Below are positions 16,933-27,120 of a DNA stretch of 64,000 bases, in pieces. The notes beneath the pieces are model-generated. The model did no database searches. It was not told the DNA's origin and saw nothing but the letters and a program-made list of their open reading frames with translations. Position numbers and translations under genes: made by a program. Origin of the DNA: Chthonomonas sp. UBA2362 (GTDB taxonomy: Bacteria; Armatimonadota; Fimbriimonadia; Fimbriimonadales; Fimbriimonadaceae); assembly GCA_002344135.1 (NCBI GenBank), contig DDTO01000011.1, forward strand, positions 72,970 through 136,969, written 5' to 3'. The first letter of the stretch is position 1. Every line of letters begins with the position of its first letter.

Positions 16933-18000
16933 CTACCCCCGGCGAGTCAACCGCGCGAGGGTTGCCTCCATGATGGGTCCAGTTTGGGCCGAGACGGTGA
17001 AGACGAGTGCCTCGCGGTAGATCCGCTGAGCGGGATGACGCAGGTCGTTGGCGGCACCCGATGAGGCGGTAACGGCGGCGTGAGCGCAGCGGGCGGCGAG
17101 TTCGATCGCCCAAGCGCGAATGGCGAGTTTTTCGTCTGTGGTCTCTTCTCCAGAGACGCGCAGGGCCTCGATCATCGCCGCACGGCACTCGCCGAGTTCG
17201 GCGTCGAGTGCTTCCCATGCTTGCAGAACGTAATCGGCGCCCTTCTTCTCGTAAGCCGCGAGCACAACATCGAGGCCGGCCCGTGCGCATCCGAGGGCGA
17301 AGAACCCCTGCAACGCGATGTTGATCTGGTCGTTCGTGTGGATCCAGCGAGGCGGCTTGATGAAGGCCACGGACGACTCCTCGAGCAGCCAGCCATCGAA
17401 CGCCACGGCCACCGTCCGCGCGGATTCCATCGCTGCGAGGCGCATCACGGGTCCGACCTTCACGCCCTCTCCGTCTGCCAAGGGGGCGATGCCGAAGACG
17501 GCTCGACCATCGGGGAGCGCGGCACCGACGAGGAACTCTGGGTAGAACCCCAGCCCCGTCACCCACGGCACGGCTCCGTCCAGCCTATATCCGCCGTCCA
17601 CCGGTGTCGCGGTCAGGATCGGCGGCCCGGGCCGGCGCAGTTGGCTAAAGCCGATTCCAATGAGGCGGCGGCCATCGGCCATGAGCGGCAAGGTGGCCGC
17701 TTTGAGCGCCTCGTTCTCCCCCTTGCCGATCAGCGAGACCGCGCTCTGATGCTGGGTTTGGAGGAACGCCAGCGTGCCCGAGTAGCGGGCAACCGACTCC
17801 TGGAACTGCCGAAACCCGGCTTCGTCGATCGCGGGCCCGCCGTAGGCCAGCGGCCTCTTGAGAGCCATGAGGTTTCGTCGGCAGAGGCCGTCGAGGGCCG
17901 CTCCGAGGGCGTCGGGGTCGAGATCGATGTCCGCCGCGCGCGGGGCGACCTCCTCTCGAAGATAGGTTTCGGCGACGGCGAGCGGATCGGTGTCGGTCAC
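16933..18000 (-). CDS. acyl-CoA dehydrogenase family protein
   Basis: 355 residues from a GTG. N-terminal helical domain (LRRNLMALKRPLAYGG-type segment), a middle beta domain (VDGGYRLDGAVPWVTGLG; WLLEESSVAFI) and a C-terminal four-helix domain, i.e. the complete fold of FAD-dependent acyl-CoA dehydrogenases. The catalytic Glu is not obvious, so it may belong to the DszC/flavin monooxygenase-like branch. Starts 9 bases after aroG ends, with TAGAAT (18012-18007) 6 bases before the GTG and sharing the aroG stop codon, so it may be read both from the aroG transcript and as a leaderless mRNA. Confidence 0.8.
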   Translation of the reverse strand: MTDTDPLAVAETYLREEVAPRAADIDLDPDALGAALDGLCRRNLMALKRPLAYGGPAIDEAGFRQFQESVARYSGTLAFLQTQHQSAVSLIGKGENEALKAATLPLMADGRRLIGIGFSQLRRPGPPILTATPVDGGYRLDGAVPWVTGLGFYPEFLVGAALPDGRAVFGIAPLADGEGVKVGPVMRLAAMESARTVAVAFDGWLLEESSVAFIKPPRWIHTNDQINIALQGFFALGCARAGLDVVLAAYEKKGADYVLQAWEALDAELGECRAAMIEALRVSGEETTDEKLAIRAWAIELAARCAHAAVTASSGAANDLRHPAQRIYREALVFTVSAQTGPIMEATLARLTRRG

Positions 18001-18009
18001 TCGGCCATT

Positions 18010-19044
<1,035 letters not shown>

Positions 19045-19194
19045 GTCACGGCTCCGCCATGCGCCGTTGCATGCCGGTTGATTATGGCTGGAGCGAAGCC
19101 CATGCCGAAAATCAGAAGCGCACGGCATAAACGGGACCGGTCGAAAACCACCAGACATGCAGTGCCACAGTGCAACGCCGGCGACGATCTCTGA

Positions 19195-19200
19195 GATAAT
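19195..19200 (+). promoter_or_regulatory. -10 element (GATAAT) of the secreted hydrolase gene
   Basis: Six bases (cgcggc) separate it from the ATG at 19207 and there is no Shine-Dalgarno, so the transcript should begin at the start codon. Confidence 0.55.
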
Positions 19201-19206
19201 CGCGGC

Positions 19207-21639
19207 ATGCTCTCCGCCTTCCTCCTGACGGCCCAACTCTCACTGCCACCCTTCGGGCTCATCCGTGAAGGGCTCACTATCGGGCCGATCGGCCGGTACG
19301 CGCGCACCCCCATCCAAACCGACCCGGTGATGGCGGAGTACGTGCGAACGGGCAGGATCGAGGCCCGGGTGGGGCTCGCGGTGGGAGACCGCCGGTGGGA
19401 AGCGATCTCGGTGGATCGAGAGGGCTGGTTCCAGGGCCGAGCCCTGGGCGGGGGCTTCGTAGCGGCGAAGGTCGAATCGCCTCGGCGCCAAGTAGTGCTG
19501 CTGGCCGCCGCAGGGCACAGCGCCGTCTGGGTGAACGGTGTGGCTCGCCCCGGCGATCCCTACGCGTATGGCTGGCTTCGGCTCCCTATCGTCTTAGTGC
19601 GCGGGTCGAACGATCTCGTTTTTGCCTGCCGCCGAGGCCGGCTTCGGGCCGAGATCGTGCCTGTTTCCAATGAGACCTTTCTGGACACCGCCGATCCGAC
19701 CTCCGGCGACTTCGTCGCCGGCGAAGGAGAAGCGATCTGGGCCGCCATCTCGGTCACGAACGCGAGCGAGAGCTTCGGCGGCAAACACTCTCTGCGCGTC
19801 CAAGCAGCAGGCGGCGAAGCAACGGTCATCGCGGTGCCGACGCTGCTTCCCCTTCAAAGTCGGAAGGTGGGCTTTCGCGTTCGACCGCCGCGGAGGCGGG
19901 AAGGGACGTCCGTTCCCGTGAGCCTCACCCTGGAGCGGGTCGTCGACGGCCGTCGCACTTCGGTGGAAACGGCCACGACTCAGCTTCGCGTTCGGACTCC
20001 TCACCAAACGGTGAAACGCTCGTTCGTCAGCAGAATCGACGGCAGCGTCCAGTACTACGCAGAGGTCCCGGCGACCCAACCCGATCCGAAAGCGCTTGTG
20101 CTCTCCCTTCATGGGGCGAGCGTCGAAGCAACCAGCCAGGCCGATGCATACGGCCCGAAGTCGTGGTGCACGATCGTCTGTCCCACCAATCGAAGGCCAT
20201 TTGGGTTCGATTGGGAAGAAGTCGGTCGGCGAGACGCCCTCGAGGTACTGGCCGAGGCCAAGCGGAGACTCAAGCCCGCGGACGATGAAGTCTATCTGAC
20301 CGGCCACTCGATGGGTGGGCATGGGACTTGGCACTTGGGTGTCCACTACCCGAACCTCTTCGCGGCGATCGGTCCGAGCGCGGGATGGGCCAGCTTCTTC
20401 ACCTACGGAGGAGGCGCGCGATATGCGAATCCGAGCCCGGTCGAGGCGATCCTTAACCGCGCGGCCAATCCTTCCGATACGCTCGCCCTCGTCCGCAATC
20501 TCGCCCCGCTCGGCGTCTACATTTTGCATGGCGACGCTGACGACAACGTGCCGGTCTCCGAAGCCCGGCGGTTCGCCGACGCGCTCGGAGGCTTTCACAC
20601 CGACTGGCGGATTTGGGAGCAGAAGGGTGCGGGGCACTGGTGGGAGAGCAGTGACGAACCCGGTGCCGAGTGCATGGATTGGCCCCCGATGTACGATCTC
20701 TTCGCCCGAAGGCGCCTCCCCGCGGCGAAGGAAAGGCGTACGATCGACTTTAGAACGTTCGACCTCGGCGTTTCCGCAGAACTCGGCTGGGCCAGGATCG
20801 AGCAACAGCTACGGCCGCTCGCCCTCAGTTCGATGAGTCTGAGCGCCGATCCACTCATCGGCCGGATCGAGGGAGCGACCGAGAACGTGCGAACCCTCCG
20901 CCTGAACCTGGCCGAGACCGGCATCCGGGCAGGCGCCGATCTGCGAGTCGTCCTCGACCAAACGACGCTCCCTAGGCTTCGATGGCCCTCGGGCGGCATA
21001 CTCTGGCTGCGCAGGACCGCAGCCGGGTGGGTCGTCGGCGCCCCTACACCGGCGCGGGAGAAAAACCCGAGCCGTTGCGGGCTGTTCAAGGACGTCTTTC
21101 AGAACCGCGTCGTGCTCGTCTACGGCACTTCGGGCACCCCTGAGGAAAATGCGTGGACGATCGCCAGAGCACGATACGACTCGGAAGCGTTTCGCTACAT
21201 CGGCAACGGCTCCTTCGACGTGGTCGCGGATCGCGACTTCCGGGCCGAGAGGTATCCCGATCGGAACGTGCTCCTCTACGGGACCGCGGAGGGGAACTCG
21301 GCTTGGCGCGCCTTGCTTCCCGACTCGCCGGTCCGCGCTGTTCTCGGCAAAGTCGTGGTCGGGGATCGGTCGATCGACGGCGAAGATCTCTGCGCACTCT
21401 TCATCCGCCCTCGTCCGGACAGCTCGACCGCGAGCGTCGGGGTCATCGCCGGAACCGGCGAGGCGGGTCGCCGAATGGCCGAGCGGATGCCGATCTTCAC
21501 CTCTGGGGCGGCTTTCCCCGATGTCCTAGTAGTATCCTCCTCGGCGCTGATGGAAGGTACGCGAGGAGTTCGATGCACCGGGTTCTTCGGCAATGACTGG
21601 CAGGTTCCGACCGGCGACTTCGCCTTCGGCGGCGGGTAA
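19207..21639 (+). CDS. large secreted alpha/beta-hydrolase (esterase/peptidase-like)
   Basis: 810 residues with an N-terminal signal peptide (MLSAFLLTAQLSLPP). The first 270 residues are beta-rich (VWVNGVARPGDPYAYGW; RRQVVLLAAAGHSAVWVN). An alpha/beta-hydrolase domain follows: LVLSLHGASVEA (oxyanion region), TGHSMGGHGTWHLG with nucleophile Ser about residue 368, HGDADDNVPV (acid) and GAGHWWESSDE (His). The C-terminal 280 residues form an additional domain seen in multidomain prolyl-oligopeptidase-like proteins. Likely an exported esterase or peptidase; substrate unknown. Confidence 0.75.
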   Translation: MLSAFLLTAQLSLPPFGLIREGLTIGPIGRYARTPIQTDPVMAEYVRTGRIEARVGLAVGDRRWEAISVDREGWFQGRALGGGFVAAKVESPRRQVVLLAAAGHSAVWVNGVARPGDPYAYGWLRLPIVLVRGSNDLVFACRRGRLRAEIVPVSNETFLDTADPTSGDFVAGEGEAIWAAISVTNASESFGGKHSLRVQAAGGEATVIAVPTLLPLQSRKVGFRVRPPRRREGTSVPVSLTLERVVDGRRTSVETATTQLRVRTPHQTVKRSFVSRIDGSVQYYAEVPATQPDPKALVLSLHGASVEATSQADAYGPKSWCTIVCPTNRRPFGFDWEEVGRRDALEVLAEAKRRLKPADDEVYLTGHSMGGHGTWHLGVHYPNLFAAIGPSAGWASFFTYGGGARYANPSPVEAILNRAANPSDTLALVRNLAPLGVYILHGDADDNVPVSEARRFADALGGFHTDWRIWEQKGAGHWWESSDEPGAECMDWPPMYDLFARRRLPAAKERRTIDFRTFDLGVSAELGWARIEQQLRPLALSSMSLSADPLIGRIEGATENVRTLRLNLAETGIRAGADLRVVLDQTTLPRLRWPSGGILWLRRTAAGWVVGAPTPAREKNPSRCGLFKDVFQNRVVLVYGTSGTPEENAWTIARARYDSEAFRYIGNGSFDVVADRDFRAERYPDRNVLLYGTAEGNSAWRALLPDSPVRAVLGKVVVGDRSIDGEDLCALFIRPRPDSSTASVGVIAGTGEAGRRMAERMPIFTSGAAFPDVLVVSSSALMEGTRGVRCTGFFGNDWQVPTGDFAFGGG

Positions 21640-21653
21640 GGACTCCGGGCGAG

Positions 21654-21659
21654 TACTAT
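21654..21659 (+). promoter_or_regulatory. -10 element (TACTAT) of tdh
   Basis: Six bases before the GTG start at 21666 with no Shine-Dalgarno between, so the tdh transcript is predicted to be leaderless. Confidence 0.5.
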
Positions 21660-21665
21660 TCGCCC

Positions 21666-22694
21666 GTGCGCGCCATCGCCAAATCCCGCCCAGCGCCGGG
21701 CGTGGAGATCATCGACGTCGACGAACCGGCCATTCGGGCGGGCTGCGTGAAGGTGCGAGTCGAACATGGTTCGATCTGTGGAACCGACCTTCACATTTAC
21801 AACTGGGACGCTTGGTCGGCGGGACGAATCCGGCCGCCTCGGGTCATCGGCCACGAGTTCTGTGGCACCATCGTCGAGGTCGGGGAGGGCGTCACCGACC
21901 GCCGGGTGGGTGATTTCGTCGCCAGCGAGTCCCACATCGTCTGCGGCCAATGCCGGCAATGCCTGAACGGGCAGGGCCACGTGTGCGTGAACACGGTCAT
22001 CCTCGGGGTCGACGTGGACGGGGGGTTCGCCCCGTTTGCGGTGATCCCTTCGGCTAACGCAAGACCGGTACCCGAGGCGGTGCCCAGGCGCGTGGCGAGC
22101 CTCATGGACGCCCTCGGCAACGCAGTCCATACGGTCATGGCCGGACCGGTGGAGGGCCGAACCGTGCTCATCACCGGCATGGGGCCGATCGGCCTCTTTG
22201 CGGCGGCGATCTGCAAGGCGCTCGGTGCGGCGAAGGTCTACGCTACGGAAGTGAGCCCTTACCGAATCGGGCTCGCCGAGAAAGCCGGCGCCGACACGAT
22301 TCTTAATCCGTCGCGCGAGAATGCCGGAGAGGCGCTTCGGCGAATGGAGCCGGGAGGCGTCGATGCGACGCTCGAGATGTCGGGCCACCCTTCGTCGCTC
22401 CCCCTCGCGCTAGAGCACACGCGCCCGGGTGGCCGGGTGTCGCTGCTGGGCGTGTTTCCCGACGTGATCGACTGCTTCGACTTGAACAAGGCGATCTTCA
22501 AGGGGCTCGACCTCCAGGGAATCGTCGGCAGACGACTCTATGCGACCTGGGACCAGATGAACTGGCTTCTTTCGGAGAAAGGGCTCGACGTCACGTCGGT
22601 CATCACCAACGAGATGCCGTTTTCGGAGATCGAGCAAGCGATGCAAACCCTCAAGGCCGGCCAAGCCGGCAAGATTGTGCTGTCGTTCGAGTAG
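21666..22694 (+). CDS. tdh: L-threonine 3-dehydrogenase (zinc-dependent)
   Basis: 342 residues from a GTG. Oxidises L-threonine with NAD to 2-amino-3-ketobutyrate. The substrate-side signature SICGTDLHIYNWDAW with the catalytic-zinc Cys, GHEFCGTIVEVG with the His-Glu pair, and the four-Cys structural zinc lobe (CGQCRQCLNGQGHVC) are all present, followed by the Rossmann motif GMGPIGLFAAAICKALGA. No adjacent kbl partner. Tdh subfamily is preferred over sorbitol dehydrogenase because of the HIYNWDAW stretch. Confidence 0.92.
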   Translation: MRAIAKSRPAPGVEIIDVDEPAIRAGCVKVRVEHGSICGTDLHIYNWDAWSAGRIRPPRVIGHEFCGTIVEVGEGVTDRRVGDFVASESHIVCGQCRQCLNGQGHVCVNTVILGVDVDGGFAPFAVIPSANARPVPEAVPRRVASLMDALGNAVHTVMAGPVEGRTVLITGMGPIGLFAAAICKALGAAKVYATEVSPYRIGLAEKAGADTILNPSRENAGEALRRMEPGGVDATLEMSGHPSSLPLALEHTRPGGRVSLLGVFPDVIDCFDLNKAIFKGLDLQGIVGRRLYATWDQMNWLLSEKGLDVTSVITNEMPFSEIEQAMQTLKAGQAGKIVLSFE

Positions 22695-22707
22695 CGGGCA
22701 ACCGCGA

Positions 22708-22779
22708 TGGTAGCCGGGGGATGGATCTTGCGCCCCCGCTGGGCCCCTTTCCCGCCGCAAAAACCATCGGCGGGCTACC
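22708..22779. repeat. BIME-like palindromic repeat, copy E2
   Basis: Same outer TGGTAGCC and GGCTACC arms as E1. Hairpin 1 has stem GGGGG/CCCCC and loop beginning ATGGATCTTG; hairpin 2 has stem CCCGCCG/CGGCGGG and loop CAAAAACCAT. Loops resemble E1 while stem sequences differ on both sides. Confidence 0.75.
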
Positions 22780-22819
22780 GAGGTGTGATCCGCCGTGCAA
22801 GCGATCAGGAACGGATTCT

Positions 22820-23185
22820 CTACGACAGGAGCATTTCGCCTTGACGGCGAAAGACGTCGTGAATGTAGTCCACCATAGCGATACGGTCCTTCGTTTCTGT
22901 CGGCAGGAACCTCAGCCCGACCGCGAAGAGCTCCGAGTCGTCGTCGCGAGCGGCATATCGGACCTCGACTCGCGAAGAGACCGGGCGTACACCGCCGCGA
23001 CCGATGGTGATCTGGCAGCGTTCTCCGGGTTGGAGCGCCTCGCGAGTTCGAATCTGGAGTCCTCCCAGACTCACGTCCACGACGACACACGAGGTGGACT
23101 CTGGGTGAACCTCGCGCTGAAGCAGTGCATACTCCAGGATGTCGAAGCGTGCGAAATGACGGCGATCGGTGCGAACCTTCTTCAT
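22820..23185 (-). CDS. PilZ-domain protein (c-di-GMP binding)
   Basis: 121 residues, a single PilZ domain. The RxxxR motif is in RRHFARF near residues 8-14 and the (D/N)xSxxG motif is DVSLGGLQI, the two c-di-GMP contacts; GLRFLPTETKDR closes the barrel. Cytoplasmic effector; target unknown, since it stands alone between tdh and the helicase gene. No strong Shine-Dalgarno; TAACTT lies 6 bases before the ATG. Confidence 0.88.
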   Translation of the reverse strand: MKKVRTDRRHFARFDILEYALLQREVHPESTSCVVVDVSLGGLQIRTREALQPGERCQITIGRGGVRPVSSRVEVRYAARDDDSELFAVGLRFLPTETKDRIAMVDYIHDVFRRQGEMLLS

Positions 23186-23224
23186 GTGCCCAAGTTAGGA
23201 TTTCGGCAATCTTCGCGCGTCTCC

Positions 23225-25561
23225 TTAGGGCAAGCGGCTCGGAACGCCGACGCGTCGAACTCTGACCCCTGGGGGCGGAGTTTCCCGATAGGGGAAGTGC
23301 TGCGCGATCGTTCTGGCCGAGGTACTCGCCTCTGCAGTCTCCGAGAGGCAAATGCAGAGGCGCCTCATCGCACGGGTCATCGCGACGTAGAGCACCCGCT
23401 TCTCCTCTTCCGCCTCGCGTTCCTCGGCTTCGTGTTGCAGCTTTGAGAAGACCATACTTTTCTGAGGGGCCAGGGCCGCCGCGACAACGCCGTGCTTGGT
23501 TTCTGTTCGAACCAGGGCCTTGTCCTTCCACGGTTTGTCTAGGAGACCCGGAAGCACGACACACGGCCACTCGAGCCCCTTTGCCTTGTGGATCGTGAGC
23601 ACTGTGACGGCCTCGGCCTTCTCGTCGATCGTCGGCGCCGTGCCCTCCTTGTAGTCGAGCCGCTGGATCGTGCGGACTTGCTCGGCGAAGTGACGGGCAT
23701 CGAGCTTCGGCTCCTTCGTGGCCAGTTCGAGCAGCTTTCGTACGTTCGCGATCAGCTGGAATCCGTTCGGACGGAGCGCCAGCCGCTCGAAGTATTCCGT
23801 TTGGTCGATCACGATCGAAAGCAATTCCCATGCCGGCAGCCGATCGGCAAACGGATGCAGGGGAGCGAACCACTCACGAAGCCGGGCGATGGCCTGCTCA
23901 GCCTCTTGGGTTGTGGGATGATAGGGCTCGATCTCCGCGGAGGCACACACCAATTCGAGGGTCTCGGCAACCGGCTTCCGCCGGCCCAGCAAGACGACGT
24001 CATCGAGTGGCAGCCCGACGAGCGGGCTCCGCAGCATGGCGAGAAGAGCGAAGTCGTCGTAGGGATCGACGATCGCCTGGAGGGCGTTCGCAAGATCGCG
24101 AATCTCCATCCGAGTGTAGAAGTTGTCGACTCCACCGACCACCCGATAAGGGATCTCTTCGGCATCGAGCCGGGCACAGAGCCTGCGCGCCTGCTGTGAC
24201 TTTCGAACGAGAACGGCGATCTCGCTGGGACTGAATTCCTGCTCGTCGAGCAGTGCCGCCAACAGGGCGCCGGTTTCATCGTCCTTCGCTGCGGAAACGT
24301 CCCAGAACTCGACCCCCTCGAAGTCCGTCGGGTCTTCGGCGAACGGCTCGCAGGGCCGGGATTCCGGCTGCATCATCGGCATGTAGTGCTCGCCCCAGAT
24401 TCGACCGAAGTATCGGTCGACAAACCGCAGGATGCCCGGCTCAGACCGGTGATTCTTGCTGAGCAGACACGTTTCTTCGGCGGCGATCCGCTGGACAAAG
24501 AGCTCGCGATCGGCTTGCCGGAAGCCATAGATCGCTTGCTGAGGGTCGCCGACCATCATCTCGGCCTCGAGGCCGAGGGACTGAATGAGGCGATGCTGAT
24601 TCGGATTCACGTCCTGTCCCTCGTCGATCAAGGCCACCACGTAAGAGCGTCGGATTCGCTCACATGCCCCGGGGTTGCTCTGGACCAAACGGACTGCCCG
24701 CGACTCCAGTTCGTTGAAGTCGAACGCTTGCCTAAGCCCCATCTCGGATTCGACCAATTCCCATGTCGCCAAGATCAGTTGCCCCACGGCGACCGACTCT
24801 CTTGCCGCGGCTTCTTCGGTCTCGGGAGAAGCCGTCCTCATCCAGCGGGGCCGCTTCGATCCGCGCTCCCGCAGGGCGGCATCCATCGCCTGATACCACT
24901 CCCCGGGATTCGCGGTAGGCCCAATCTCGGGAAGATCGACCTCTAAACAACGGCGAACGAGGCTCCAGTACGCGGCGGGGTCGGAGTAGTGGGCCGTGAG
25001 ATCGCTGGGCCGTAGCCCGGACGAGCGCAGCTTCTCGACGGCTTCTTGGATCGGCTTCTTGAGCAGCCCTAGGTAGGGATCGAACTGCGAACGGCTTCCG
25101 GCTCGCTGCAAGAGTAGGTCGCGAACCGGAATGGACGTCTCGGCAAGGTCTGCGAGAGCTTGGCGAAGGGCGTCGTCGGCGATCTCTCGGCCGAGCGGGG
25201 AGTCGGCGATGACCTCGAACTTCGGGTCGATGCCGGCTGCCAGCGCATTTGCACGCAGCAAGCGCTCGCAGAACCCGTGAATCGTCTGGATCGGTCCGAC
25301 CTGGGCCAGTTGGGCCGCCTCGTCGAGGCCGAGGTCGCTCAGTCTCTTGACGATTCGCTCCTTCATCTCCGCAGCTGCCTTCCGGGTGAACGTGATGGTC
25401 AGGATTTGGTCCGGCGAGATTCCACGCTCGACGACATGCCACACGTACCGCTCGACGAGCACACGGGTCTTTCCGGCTCCCGCCGAAGCGCGAACTGCAA
25501 AGCGGGCTTGCTCGCTGAAGGCGATCGCTTCCTGTTCGGGCGTTAACTCGGTCTCTGCCAT
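23225..25561 (-). CDS. UvrD/Rep-family (AddA/RecB-like) DNA helicase
   Basis: 778 residues from the ATG at 25561. Superfamily I motifs in order: SAGAGKTRVLVERYV (motif I), TFTRKAAAEMKER (Ia), TIHGFCERLLRANA, DEGQDVNPNQH (II), GDPQQAIYGFRQADR (III), VLTIHKAKGLEWPCVVLP (V) and VAMTRAMRRLCICLS (VI). The ATIHGFCE-type segment places it nearer AddA/RecB than UvrD, but the C-terminal nuclease domain of AddA is missing; the protein ends soon after motif VI. No addB-like partner is adjacent. A 3'-5' ATP-dependent helicase for recombination or repair is the safe call. CATAAT lies 9 bases before the start. Confidence 0.9.
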   Translation of the reverse strand: MAETELTPEQEAIAFSEQARFAVRASAGAGKTRVLVERYVWHVVERGISPDQILTITFTRKAAAEMKERIVKRLSDLGLDEAAQLAQVGPIQTIHGFCERLLRANALAAGIDPKFEVIADSPLGREIADDALRQALADLAETSIPVRDLLLQRAGSRSQFDPYLGLLKKPIQEAVEKLRSSGLRPSDLTAHYSDPAAYWSLVRRCLEVDLPEIGPTANPGEWYQAMDAALRERGSKRPRWMRTASPETEEAAARESVAVGQLILATWELVESEMGLRQAFDFNELESRAVRLVQSNPGACERIRRSYVVALIDEGQDVNPNQHRLIQSLGLEAEMMVGDPQQAIYGFRQADRELFVQRIAAEETCLLSKNHRSEPGILRFVDRYFGRIWGEHYMPMMQPESRPCEPFAEDPTDFEGVEFWDVSAAKDDETGALLAALLDEQEFSPSEIAVLVRKSQQARRLCARLDAEEIPYRVVGGVDNFYTRMEIRDLANALQAIVDPYDDFALLAMLRSPLVGLPLDDVVLLGRRKPVAETLELVCASAEIEPYHPTTQEAEQAIARLREWFAPLHPFADRLPAWELLSIVIDQTEYFERLALRPNGFQLIANVRKLLELATKEPKLDARHFAEQVRTIQRLDYKEGTAPTIDEKAEAVTVLTIHKAKGLEWPCVVLPGLLDKPWKDKALVRTETKHGVVAAALAPQKSMVFSKLQHEAEEREAEEEKRVLYVAMTRAMRRLCICLSETAEASTSARTIAQHFPYRETPPPGVRVRRVGVPSRLP

Positions 25562-25570
25562 TCGCGGAAG

Positions 25571-25576
25571 ATTATG
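25571..25576 (-). promoter_or_regulatory. -10 element (CATAAT) of the helicase gene
   Basis: CATAAT on the minus strand, 9 bases before the ATG at 25561; no Shine-Dalgarno is visible. Confidence 0.4.
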
Positions 25577-25680
25577 GGTCTTGTTACCTCTTCCGACGGC
25601 GGGCGTCGAATTCATTGAACGGCTCGGGTGCATCGAGACACCTACCGAAGTGCCGCATGCGGCCCAGGAGAAACTCGAAA

Positions 25681-27117
25681 ATGAAGCGAACTTTGATCTT
25701 ATCTTTCACGGCCTTGGCGACCATCGGCTTGACAGTGGCTAAACAGGGCGACGGGTACGGACCCGGGATTCGACCCACCAAGGTGCGCGGCCAAGCCATT
25801 GGTATCGAGCGAACCGACTACATTCGCGCAATCGAACGAACGGCCAACATGGTCGGTGATTCGGGAGCCCGCTCGCTCGCCGGCCGCTACGGTCTCGATC
25901 TGCTCAACCTTACGTGGGAAGATACGGGCCGCTATAAGGGCTCATCGGTCGGGCCGAACATCAGCGACATGACGATCCAGGTTGCGGCTCCTCTCGAGGG
26001 TAAGCGCGGGATGCAGGTTCGCTGCATGCCGGTCATCCGGTTCCCGAACTTTTCGGACAAGACCTGCGACCTCGACCCCCGCGATTTTACGATCCTCGTC
26101 GGCAACCAGAAGGGCCGTGCGCTCAAGCGCATTTCGCTGTACGACTTCCTCGCCGAGCCGACCCACTACATGAGCAGGCCCTCCGAGTGGCGCTCACCCA
26201 AGAAGACTCTGATCGCCGATCGCGACTCGATGGTGCTCGTGAGCGCGCAGGCCTGTTTCCTTCCGGTGCCGAAGCAGGGCAAGGCGACCTTTAACCCCGT
26301 GCTCTTCAACTACCAGTCGGTCTCGGGGGACCCCGCCGTACTGACGATCTTGGCCACGCGGGAAGGGACGAGCATGACGATCATCGACAATAAGCGGGAC
26401 GCCTTCGCCGAGGGCTCGGCATGGGGCCAGAGGCTGTTCCACAACCAGAACGGCATGCGGGCCAGCCTCACTGGCCAGCGCATCAGCGATTTCAAGGCTC
26501 AGGGGGGCGACAAGACGACCCCGATCGGGAGCGAGCGGACTGGCGACGCCGGCCTCAACATGGTGCTGCTCATCCAGGTCCCCCTCAAGCAGAAGAGCGA
26601 GCCGCGCAGGAACGCAGGCCTGGGAGGCGGCGGATTCGGCGCCCCCGGAGCTGCCGCGGACTCGGCGAAAATGAAGTCCGAGCGAAGCGACGTCGAGGCC
26701 GCCGTGATCGGTCATGGCGAACTCGAGGGCATCTTCACCGAAACCGACAACCTTCAGATCCAACGCGACGATCGCTACCCGATCAGGGTCACTGTTCAGT
26801 TCTACAAAGCCACATCGAACGGGGTGGTTAGCGAGCAGGACATGAAGGAGATCAAGGACCAGATCGATCAGGTCTACTCTATGAGCGACTACGTGGGCAG
26901 CCTCGTCACCGAAGGCAGGACCGGACGCATCACGGAGTACGAGGGCTCGAAGGTTCAGCCACCGGACTGGTGGCGGAAGTTCTGGGAGCGCCACGAGGCG
27001 AACACCGGCGACTCCCCCGCCGTCGCGCGGCAAAAGCTGATCAAGCTGCTGGGCAAGGACTACATGGTCAAGCCGGTCTGCGAACTGTATCTGCGCGACT
27101 TGCTCCGCAAGTCCTAG
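25681..27117 (+). CDS. secreted protein of unknown function
   Basis: 478 residues from the ATG at 25681, which follows AGGAGA at 25667-25672; in-frame starts further upstream lack a site and would displace the signal peptide MKRTLILSFTALATIGLTVA. The mature protein has a mixed alpha/beta region, a Gly-rich linker near residues 310-325 (GLGGGGFGAPG) and a helical C-terminus ending LYLRDLLRKS. No catalytic motif or recognised family. Its leader lies back to back with the helicase promoter. Confidence 0.75.
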   Translation: MKRTLILSFTALATIGLTVAKQGDGYGPGIRPTKVRGQAIGIERTDYIRAIERTANMVGDSGARSLAGRYGLDLLNLTWEDTGRYKGSSVGPNISDMTIQVAAPLEGKRGMQVRCMPVIRFPNFSDKTCDLDPRDFTILVGNQKGRALKRISLYDFLAEPTHYMSRPSEWRSPKKTLIADRDSMVLVSAQACFLPVPKQGKATFNPVLFNYQSVSGDPAVLTILATREGTSMTIIDNKRDAFAEGSAWGQRLFHNQNGMRASLTGQRISDFKAQGGDKTTPIGSERTGDAGLNMVLLIQVPLKQKSEPRRNAGLGGGGFGAPGAAADSAKMKSERSDVEAAVIGHGELEGIFTETDNLQIQRDDRYPIRVTVQFYKATSNGVVSEQDMKEIKDQIDQVYSMSDYVGSLVTEGRTGRITEYEGSKVQPPDWWRKFWERHEANTGDSPAVARQKLIKLLGKDYMVKPVCELYLRDLLRKS

Positions 27118-27120
27118 CCG